21,364 nt of DNA from Zoogloeaceae bacterium (lineage in GTDB: Bacteria; Pseudomonadota; Gammaproteobacteria; Burkholderiales; Rhodocyclaceae): the NCBI GenBank assembly GCA_031290955.1, contig JAISLJ010000159.1:1-21364 (forward strand). Reading direction: 5' to 3'. Below, piece by piece: positions 13,281 to 19,844 of the stretch. Positions within the stretch are counted from its first letter, which is position 1. Each line of letters begins with the position of its first letter. The position numbers and the translations under genes were made by a program. The notes below the pieces were generated by a model that was not told the DNA's origin, did no database searches, and saw only the letters and a program-made list of their open reading frames with translations.

Positions 13281-15917
13281 CTACTCCGCCAATGCCTTCT
13301 CCGTGAGGAGGAAGCGTTTGATCTGGCGGCAGAGGAGGTGGAAGCGCAGGCGCATGGAGGTTCTGGCCCGGCGATGGATCAAATAGCGCCAGAAGCAGAT
13401 TCCGCCTGCGGCAAGGAAAAGCCAGGGAAGAAAATAAAGGAGGAAGACGCTGGCAAGGCCCAGAATGCCGTAGAAGACAGGCGGATTCGTCTTCTTGCCC
13501 AGGAGAAAGAGTTGGTGGAACTGGCGTTGCGTCTCGAAGTGGTCGGTTGCGGCAAGGAAACGGTCGGCGATTTCCCGCAAGGCGGAAATCTGGACAAGCA
13601 GATCCGTAAAGCTCTGTTCCGCATAGCGTTGTTCCGCGATACGGGCTGCTTTTTGGAAGAAAGTCTCCAGATGCTCGCGGATCTCCGCGCGCCCGGCTTC
13701 ATCCAGATGCTCGTCCAGATGCTCATCCAGATGACCATCCATCTGGGCGAAGGGAAGAAGGTTCTGGACCAGTTCCTTGCGCAAGGCGGCGATCACCTTT
13801 TCCCTTCGCCCCGCTTCCTTCTCGCGCTGCGCGCTTTCCGTCCGGGCCATTTCGCGCACCATCTCGCGCAGGCGATGGGCAACCACGACACAGGCAATCT
13901 TTCCGGGGTGGGAAAGCGGTTTTTCGGTGGCATCCATGCGCGCAATCAGTTGTGCAAACCAGGGGGCGTCCTCGGCATGTTCGGTCGCCGTTTTGCGCGC
14001 TTCTGCCTCCAGCGCCGTCAAAACCTGCTTCTGCGTGAAGGCAAGGAGCAAAAGGGGATGCCATTCGTCACGCGGCGGCAAGCGCGGAATTTCCTCGCGC
14101 AGGCCATAAACCAGATTGTCGAAGTTCGCGTGCGACTGGTTCCGCAGACGATGGCTCCACTCGCGGTGCGCCTTGCGAACCTTCTCCCAAAGCTTGGCGA
14201 CCGGCGCAAGACACTGCCGCCAGACGGTATCGAAACGGCCAAGCTCCGGGTGACCGTGGGCGGCGTAGAGGACGAGCACCTGTTGCTCGTGGAGGGAATC
14301 GAGAAAGCGCCGCTCTTCCTCTGCCTCCTTTGTCTTCTTGCGGGCGCGCTGGGCGCAGTCGACAAGGCTGGCAGGCGTGATGGGCCTTCCTCGCCAGACC
14401 GGGTGCAGGCCGGGCGCAGCGGCGAGGAGAAAGCGCAACAGACAGCGCTCATCCGTTTCGCGTGTTTCCTGAAAGTCCAGGAGCTTGCGGATGAGATCGT
14501 AATCCTGCAACTCCTGCTTGAGCCAGAAGAGAACAAGACCGCGCTGTAGGTCCTGAACGCCCTCCTGCCAATGGCGCGCGAGCAGCACGGCGAGTTCTTC
14601 CGCTGTTCGCGCCTCGTCCGCGCCGATGTTGTAGGGTTTCAGCGAAGCGCCGGAATCCTTGGGAACGGTGAGGGAAGAATCGCCTTGCAGCCAGCGTTTG
14701 ACTTCCTCGCTGCCCCAGCGCAAGGCCGGGTCGCGGAGCAGAAGACCACGGCAAAGCTGCGTCAGGGCCGGGTCGCTCACGCCTTCGACCTCGATTTTCC
14801 GGGTCGCCAGACGGTGATTGATGACCTGTTCGGAAAGCCCGTCGAACGGATGACGTCCAGAAGCGGCCTCGAAGAGGATCATCCCCAGTGCCCACCAATC
14901 CGTCTTGGGATCAATGACGCCGGTCAGCGCCTCAGGGGAGGCATACTTGACGGTGCGGGCATTGTCGGTGAAATGGCGGGTGCCTTCCGCGAGCGAGGCA
15001 ATGCCGAAATCGGTGAGCACAAGCGAGAGCGGCTGGCGCTTGCGGATCAACACATTCTCCGGCTTCAGGTCGCGGTGCAGGATGTGTCGGGCGTGAATTT
15101 CGGCCAAGGCCGCCGCGAGTTCCGCCACAATACGGCACAGCGTCTCGCCGGAAAGCGGCCCTTGCTGAAAAAGACCGCGCAGGTTGCCGACGCGACAATA
15201 TTCCATGATCTCCCAGCTTGGGCCATCCGCCGAAACACCGTGCTCGAGAATGCGGATCACATGCGGCCCGGCTTGGGCAAGGCGGGCGAGCAGTTCTGCG
15301 TCCGGGCGAATGCCGTGGCGGTAGATTTTGGCGACGCAGCTTTCCCCGCCTGCCAGCGGATCGACAACGAGCAAATCCGCCTCGCTGCCCGCCGCCTGCA
15401 ACTCCTGGACAACGCGAAACCGTTCGGCCAGTTCGCGGGGCAGGTTGGTGCGCGTTCTCGGCTCGGAAGCGAGCTGCCCGCGCGCAAGCGCGGCGATTTC
15501 GGGCGCAGGGGCTTCCAGTTCATGCGGCGCAAGCTCGATTGCGGGCGGCGTCTCCGCAAGCGGACGTATTTTGGGATGTTCCGTGCGGAGGTTCGCACGC
15601 TGCGGCAAGGGCGTATTGCAATATTGGCAACGTGTGCTGCCCGGCGGATTGGGCTGGCCGCAATCCGGATCGGGACAAAGGATGCTCGCTTCGTCCGGCA
15701 CAGCAAGATTGGGCGCGAAAACCGCCGGATGCTCCGGAACGGGCGCCTGCGCTTCGTCAGGAACGGGCGGCGCGGGATTTTCCGGCACGGACGGCTTGCG
15801 GGAGAGGGAAAAATCCACGCCGGAAAGCGGCGCGGCACAGCGCGCGCAGGAGACCTGCTCGGGCGGATTTTCCGCATCGCAAACCGGACAAATGCGAACG
15901 TATTGTTTGCTTTCCAT
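13281..15917 (-). CDS. Hanks-type Ser/Thr protein kinase with two N-terminal zinc ribbons and C-terminal membrane hairpin
   Basis: An 878-residue protein. Residues 10-27 (CPVC...CARC) and 81-100 (CPDPDC...CQYC) are two four-Cys zinc ribbons separated by a Pro-rich linker. The kinase domain spans ~165-445: VAKIY with Lys197, HRDLKPEN with catalytic Asp283, DFG at 303-305, YASPEA and TDWWALG, so it looks active. The glycine loop is poor (QAAGSEADL). A long helical region (~480-800) has no family I recognise and contains four DEHL-type tetrads. Two hydrophobic segments lie near residues 813-846, then a basic tail. No PP2C phosphatase, FHA protein or T6SS gene is adjacent. The start at 15917 is chosen because it opens on the first ribbon; its ribosome-binding site is weak and the frame is open to 16052. 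Confidence 0.85.
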   Translation of the reverse strand: MESKQYVRICPVCDAENPPEQVSCARCAAPLSGVDFSLSRKPSVPENPAPPVPDEAQAPVPEHPAVFAPNLAVPDEASILCPDPDCGQPNPPGSTRCQYCNTPLPQRANLRTEHPKIRPLAETPPAIELAPHELEAPAPEIAALARGQLASEPRTRTNLPRELAERFRVVQELQAAGSEADLLVVDPLAGGESCVAKIYRHGIRPDAELLARLAQAGPHVIRILEHGVSADGPSWEIMEYCRVGNLRGLFQQGPLSGETLCRIVAELAAALAEIHARHILHRDLKPENVLIRKRQPLSLVLTDFGIASLAEGTRHFTDNARTVKYASPEALTGVIDPKTDWWALGMILFEAASGRHPFDGLSEQVINHRLATRKIEVEGVSDPALTQLCRGLLLRDPALRWGSEEVKRWLQGDSSLTVPKDSGASLKPYNIGADEARTAEELAVLLARHWQEGVQDLQRGLVLFWLKQELQDYDLIRKLLDFQETRETDERCLLRFLLAAAPGLHPVWRGRPITPASLVDCAQRARKKTKEAEEERRFLDSLHEQQVLVLYAAHGHPELGRFDTVWRQCLAPVAKLWEKVRKAHREWSHRLRNQSHANFDNLVYGLREEIPRLPPRDEWHPLLLLAFTQKQVLTALEAEARKTATEHAEDAPWFAQLIARMDATEKPLSHPGKIACVVVAHRLREMVREMARTESAQREKEAGRREKVIAALRKELVQNLLPFAQMDGHLDEHLDEHLDEAGRAEIREHLETFFQKAARIAEQRYAEQSFTDLLVQISALREIADRFLAATDHFETQRQFHQLFLLGKKTNPPVFYGILGLASVFLLYFLPWLFLAAGGICFWRYLIHRRARTSMRLRFHLLCRQIKRFLLTEKALAE
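13701..13748. repeat. Four 12-bp tandem repeats inside the kinase gene
   Basis: ATCCAGATGCTC, GTCCAGATGCTC, ATCCAGATGACC and the decayed ATCCATCTGGGC. On the coding (minus) strand they encode DGHLDEHLDEHLDE. In-frame copy-number change would lengthen a helical His/Asp/Glu segment without breaking the kinase. Confidence 0.85.
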
Positions 15918-16176
15918 GTCTCTGGCAACTCTGGAAGATCGGGAATGGCGACAGGTCAATTCTAACGGAATCATGATGGAATGGATACCGCGCAGGGGCC
16001 AGCGGACGGCGATTTGTCCGCGGGAAGGAAAAAAGAGGGAACTCTTCGCCATGCTCCATCCCCTTGAGCATTATTCCCCGGAAGAACCCGGAGCCTTCGC
16101 CAACTCCATCCACGCCGCGCAACCGTAAATCATGGGAGAATTGCTGCCCGCAAGACATACTTCAACGGATGTTTTC

Positions 16177-17454
16177 ATGGTGCTTTTTGGATTGGATCGT
16201 CTCCTTGCCGATGCCGCGCTGCGTCGTCCGCTTGCCGGAAGGCGGCTGGCGTTGCTTGCGCATCCGGCTTCCGTCACCCGCGATCTCACGCACGCCCTTG
16301 ACGCGCTCGCGGCGCTTCCCGATCTCGCGCTCACGGCCGCCTTCGGGCCGCAGCACGGCATTCGCGGGGAAAAGCAGGATAACATGATGGAATCGCAGGA
16401 TTTCATTGATCCCATCCACGGCATTCCCGTGTTCAGCCTGTATGGCGAGACGCGCGCGCCGACGGCGGCCATGCTGGAAACCTGCGATGTCCTCCTCGTC
16501 GACCTTCAGGATTTGGGCTGCCGCATCTACACCTTCATCACCACCCTGCGCCATGTGCTGGAAGCCGCTGCCCATCAGGGAAAGGCGGTCTGGGTGCTGG
16601 ATCGGCCCAATCCCGTTGGCCGTCCCGTGGAGGGGCTGGCCCTGCGACCAGGCTGGGAGAGTTTTGTCGGCGCGGGGCCGCTCCCCATGCGCCACGGCCT
16701 GACAATGGGCGAACTCGCCCGCTGGTTCGTCGCCCGGCTGCGGCTCGATGTGGATTTGACCATTGTCCCCATGACGGGCTGGCAGCCTGAGGCCGCGCCG
16801 GGCTTCGGCTGGCCGCTGGCAGAACGCGCCTGGATCAATCCCAGTCCCAACGCGCCCAATCTGTTCATGGCGCGCGCCTATGCGGGCAGCGTCCTGCTCG
16901 AAGGCACGACGCTCTCCGAAGGACGCGGTACGACGCGCCCGCTGGAACTGTTCGGCGCGCCGGATCTTGAGGCCCGCGCCCTGCTTGCCGAAATGCGGAA
17001 GAGCGCGCCCGCCTGGCTTGCGGGCGGCATGTTGCGGGAATGCTGGTTCGAGCCGACCTTCCACAAGCACGCGGGAACGCTCTGCAACGGCATTGCCTTC
17101 CACACCGACACGCCGCAATACCAGCATGGCGCGTGGCGTCCTTGGCGTGTGCAGGCGCTCGCCCTCAAGGCTCTGCGCCGCCTGCGTCCCGATTATCCCC
17201 TGTGGCGCGATTTCGCCTATGAATACGAATTCGAGCGCCGCCCCATCGACATCATCAACGGCAGCCCCCTCTTGCGCATGTGGGTGGATGACCCTGCCGC
17301 CACGCCGGAAGACCTGGATGCCCTGACGCTTCCCGACGAAGCCGCCTGGCAGGAAGAACGCGCCGCCTTCCTCCTCTACCCGCCGTCCTGCGGACAGCAA
17401 TTGCCCTGCGCGGGCAGCAACAAAACCGATGCCTCGCGCCTTTGCGCCGAGTAG
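16177..17454 (+). CDS. namZ: DUF1343 protein, NamZ-type exo-beta-N-acetylmuramidase
   Basis: A 425-residue DUF1343 protein. The family includes Bacillus subtilis NamZ (YbbC), which removes terminal N-acetylmuramic acid from murein fragments. Family blocks run in order: LLAHPASVTRD, FGPQHGIRGEKQDNM, DVLLVDLQDLGCRIYTFITTL, VLDRPNPVGRPVEG, GPLPMRHGLTMGEL, NPSPNAPNLFMARAYAGSVL, EGTTLSEGRGTTRPLELFG and FEPTFHKHAG. The start at 16177 (MVLFGLDRLL) is preferred over 16132 because it fits the family N-terminus; neither has a strong ribosome-binding site. No signal peptide is visible, so it probably acts in the cytoplasm on recycled fragments. It is divergent from the kinase. The tail after ~residue 400 is low-complexity. 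Confidence 0.88.
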   Translation: MVLFGLDRLLADAALRRPLAGRRLALLAHPASVTRDLTHALDALAALPDLALTAAFGPQHGIRGEKQDNMMESQDFIDPIHGIPVFSLYGETRAPTAAMLETCDVLLVDLQDLGCRIYTFITTLRHVLEAAAHQGKAVWVLDRPNPVGRPVEGLALRPGWESFVGAGPLPMRHGLTMGELARWFVARLRLDVDLTIVPMTGWQPEAAPGFGWPLAERAWINPSPNAPNLFMARAYAGSVLLEGTTLSEGRGTTRPLELFGAPDLEARALLAEMRKSAPAWLAGGMLRECWFEPTFHKHAGTLCNGIAFHTDTPQYQHGAWRPWRVQALALKALRRLRPDYPLWRDFAYEYEFERRPIDIINGSPLLRMWVDDPAATPEDLDALTLPDEAAWQEERAAFLLYPPSCGQQLPCAGSNKTDASRLCAE

Positions 17455-17489
17455 CACGCAAAATCGCACACAGAATCGCACGTGAATTC
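17454..17489 (+). promoter_or_regulatory. Three 12-bp direct repeats, candidate response-regulator operator
   Basis: GCACGCAAAATC, GCACACAGAATC and GCACGTGAATTC stand head to tail (GCAC at 17454, 17466 and 17478), directly upstream of a -10 box and directly after the namZ stop. They occupy the -35 region, where an OmpR-family activator would bind. Confidence 0.5.
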
Positions 17490-17491
17490 CG

Positions 17492-17497
17492 TACAAT
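17492..17497 (+). promoter_or_regulatory. Candidate -10 box for the two-component operon
   Basis: TACAAT 33 bases before the regulator start, with no proper -35 at the right spacing. That fits an activator-dependent promoter. Confidence 0.4.
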
Positions 17498-17529
17498 GGC
17501 GGGATTGGGGCACGACGGGTTGTTATTGC

Positions 17530-18261
17530 ATGCGCATTCTCATCGTTGAAGACGAAACCAAGACCGGGAACTACCTGCGGCAGGGCTTGCAGGAGGCCGG
17601 GTTCAATGTCGATCTCGCGCGGAGCGGGCCGGATGGGCTGCATCTGGCGCTCACCGAAGACCATGACCTCCTGATCCTGGATGTGATGCTGCCGGGCATT
17701 GATGGCTGGCAGGTGCTGAAGACACTGCGCGATGCCAGACGCGGGATGCCGGTGCTCTTCCTCACCGCCCGCGACCAGGTGGAGGATCGGGTGCGAGGAC
17801 TGGAGGCGGGCGCGGACGATTACCTCATCAAGCCCTTCGCCTTCGCGGAACTTCTGGCGCGTGTGCGCACGCTCCTGCGCCGGGGACGGACGCCGGAGAC
17901 CGCTCCCACGCTCCTGAAGGTGGCGGATCTGGAACTCGATCTCCTGAGCCGTCGCGCGAGCCGGGCCGGACGGCGCATCGACCTCACCGCCCGGGAATTC
18001 GCCCTCCTGGAACTTTTCTTGCGTCGTCCGGGCGAAGTGCTGCCGCGCTCGCTGATCGCCTCGCAGGTGTGGGACATGAATTTCGACAGCGACACCAACG
18101 TCATCGAAGTGGCCGTGCGGCGCTTGCGCGCCAAGATGGACGATCCTTTTACGCGCCGTCTCATCCGTACCGTGCGCGGCATGGGCTACGTGCTCGAAGA
18201 GGCAGAGGCAAAGGAAGAAGAGGCCGCCGGGCCAGGCGACGCGCCTTCCTGCATCTCCTGA
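17530..18261 (+). CDS. OmpR-family response regulator, CusR/CopR heavy-metal type
   Basis: A 243-residue DNA-binding regulator. The receiver domain has acidic residues Glu7-Asp8, phospho-acceptor Asp51 in LDVMLPGIDGWQVL, Thr79 and Lys101 in YLIKPFAFAELLARVRTLLR. That last stretch is characteristic of the CusR/CopR/SilR subgroup. The C-terminal winged helix (~130-225) reads IDLTAREFALLELFLRRPGE, then SQVWDMNFDSDTNVIEVAVRRLRAKMD and IRTVRGMGYVLE. The last ~20 residues are an Ala/Glu-rich tail not typical of the group. The start at 17530 gives the canonical MRILIVEDE. The sensor gene begins 9 bases after its stop. No copper or silver efflux genes adjoin it here, so the signal is inferred only from subfamily. 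Confidence 0.92.
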   Translation: MRILIVEDETKTGNYLRQGLQEAGFNVDLARSGPDGLHLALTEDHDLLILDVMLPGIDGWQVLKTLRDARRGMPVLFLTARDQVEDRVRGLEAGADDYLIKPFAFAELLARVRTLLRRGRTPETAPTLLKVADLELDLLSRRASRAGRRIDLTAREFALLELFLRRPGEVLPRSLIASQVWDMNFDSDTNVIEVAVRRLRAKMDDPFTRRLIRTVRGMGYVLEEAEAKEEEAAGPGDAPSCIS

Positions 18262-18270
18262 AGGCGGGCT

Positions 18271-19788
18271 ATGTATTCTTTCCGCTTCTCCACGCGCTCC
18301 CTCACCCTGCGGCTCGCGCTCCTGTTCGTGACCCTCTCCACCCTGATCCTCATGGGCCTGGGACTGTTCCTGCGCCAGGAAGTAGAGCGGCATTTCCAGG
18401 AACTGGACGCGGAAGAACTGCATGCCCGCCTGCGCCTTGCGCGTCGTGTGCTCGCCCGGACGCCCGCCGCCGCGCTCGCCGACCTCGCGCCCCGGCTGGA
18501 GGCCATGATCCCCGCCGCGCCGGAACATCATCTCACCGTGCTGGACGCGACGGGGCGGCCCGTGTTCAGCAACGCTCCCGACCTGCCGCGCTGGCTTCTG
18601 GAAAAAATGCCCGCCGCGCTGGAGGATGCCGCGCCGCCGACATGGCGCGTTGGCCCGGAGGAGGAGAGCGCGCACGCGCATTCCGTGGCTTTCCCGCAGC
18701 GCGGCGTTCTGGCGCAGGCCCGTTCGGCGGATGGGCAGATGCTCACGGTCGCGCTGACCCTGCGCATCACGCACCATCAGCATTTCATCGCCGGATTCAT
18801 GCGCTCGCTCGCCTGGGCGCTGGCTTTCGCCATTCTTGCCAATCTCCTGTGCGCCATCTATGCCGCCCGGCGCGGCCTTCGACCACTGGAGGCGATGGCC
18901 CGCCTTGCCCGCCGCGTTTCCGGAAAGCGCCTGCACGAGCGCATGGATGTTGCGTGCCTGCCTGCGGAACTCGCGCCTCTGGGGCAGGACCTGAATGCCA
19001 TGCTTGATCGGCTGGAGGAAGCCTTTGCCCGGCTTTCCGGCTTCGCTTCGGACATCGCCCACGAATTGCGCACGCCCGTCACCATCCTGACGACGCAGGC
19101 GCAGGTGGCGCTCGCCAGGGCGCGCAGTCCGGAGGAATACCGGGAGGCGCTCTATTCCAGCCTCGAAGAATGCGAACGCCTTTCGCGCATGATCGGCGAC
19201 ATGCTTTTCCTCGCCCAGGCGGAAAACGGCCTCATGCTGCCGAGCCGGGAAGCGGTGGCGCTCCCGGCCCTGCTGCGCGCGCTCGTCGAATTCTATGGCC
19301 TCCTCGCGGAAGAGAAGTCGGTGCGCCTCGTGGTGACGGGCGAAGCCGAAGTCATGGGCGATCCCCTGATGCTCCGCCGCGCGCTGGGCAACCTGATCTC
19401 CAACGCCATCCGCCACACCGATTCCGGCGGGGAAATCTGCATCCGCCTGCAAACCAGCCCAGAGGCAGTTTTGATCCGCGTGGAAAACCCTGGCGAGACC
19501 ATCCCGCCACAATCCCTGGAACGCATTTTCGAGCGTTTTGGCGGACGACAAGCCTCTTCTCCGCAAACGGAGGAAAACGGCGCGGCGAATTTCTCCCGCC
19601 AGGCGGAAAAGGAAATGACCGGGCCACGGCAAGCCGGAGGCACAGGATTGGGACTTGCCATTGCCCGTTCTATCGCCATTGCCCACGGCGGCAGCCTCGA
19701 AGCCGCCTCCGCCAACGGCCTCACCCACTTCACCCTGCGCCTGCCCCACTCGGGGGATCGGAATTTACCTTCCCCCGCCACCTCCTGA
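18271..19788 (+). CDS. Sensor histidine kinase, CusS heavy-metal type
   Basis: A 505-residue inner-membrane sensor. Transmembrane helix 1 is at ~13-34, the periplasmic domain ~35-172, helix 2 ~174-198 and HAMP ~197-250. The H-box DIAHELRTPVTIL has phospho-acceptor His264; the N-box is ALGNLISNAIRH (~371-382); the ENPGETIPP block is the CusS-type variant of the G1 box; and G2 is GGTGLGLA (457-464). About 34 residues separate the IFERF box from G2, with a non-conserved insert rich in Gln, Glu and Ser, longer than the usual ATP-lid. The periplasmic domain has a few His (HAHS, and ITHHQHF near helix 2) that could take part in metal sensing. The next open frame starts within 60-100 bases but is unrelated. 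Confidence 0.92.
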   Translation: MYSFRFSTRSLTLRLALLFVTLSTLILMGLGLFLRQEVERHFQELDAEELHARLRLARRVLARTPAAALADLAPRLEAMIPAAPEHHLTVLDATGRPVFSNAPDLPRWLLEKMPAALEDAAPPTWRVGPEEESAHAHSVAFPQRGVLAQARSADGQMLTVALTLRITHHQHFIAGFMRSLAWALAFAILANLLCAIYAARRGLRPLEAMARLARRVSGKRLHERMDVACLPAELAPLGQDLNAMLDRLEEAFARLSGFASDIAHELRTPVTILTTQAQVALARARSPEEYREALYSSLEECERLSRMIGDMLFLAQAENGLMLPSREAVALPALLRALVEFYGLLAEEKSVRLVVTGEAEVMGDPLMLRRALGNLISNAIRHTDSGGEICIRLQTSPEAVLIRVENPGETIPPQSLERIFERFGGRQASSPQTEENGAANFSRQAEKEMTGPRQAGGTGLGLAIARSIAIAHGGSLEAASANGLTHFTLRLPHSGDRNLPSPATS

Positions 19789-19844
19789 CCTGCCTTGACG
19801 CTACTGTCCAAGCCGCAGGCGAAAAATGCAAATGCCCCCGCACG

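Noticed and set aside
16162..19749. Minus-strand 1195-residue open frame
   Set aside because: Antisense of namZ and both two-component genes; no recognisable motif and composition of a shadow frame.
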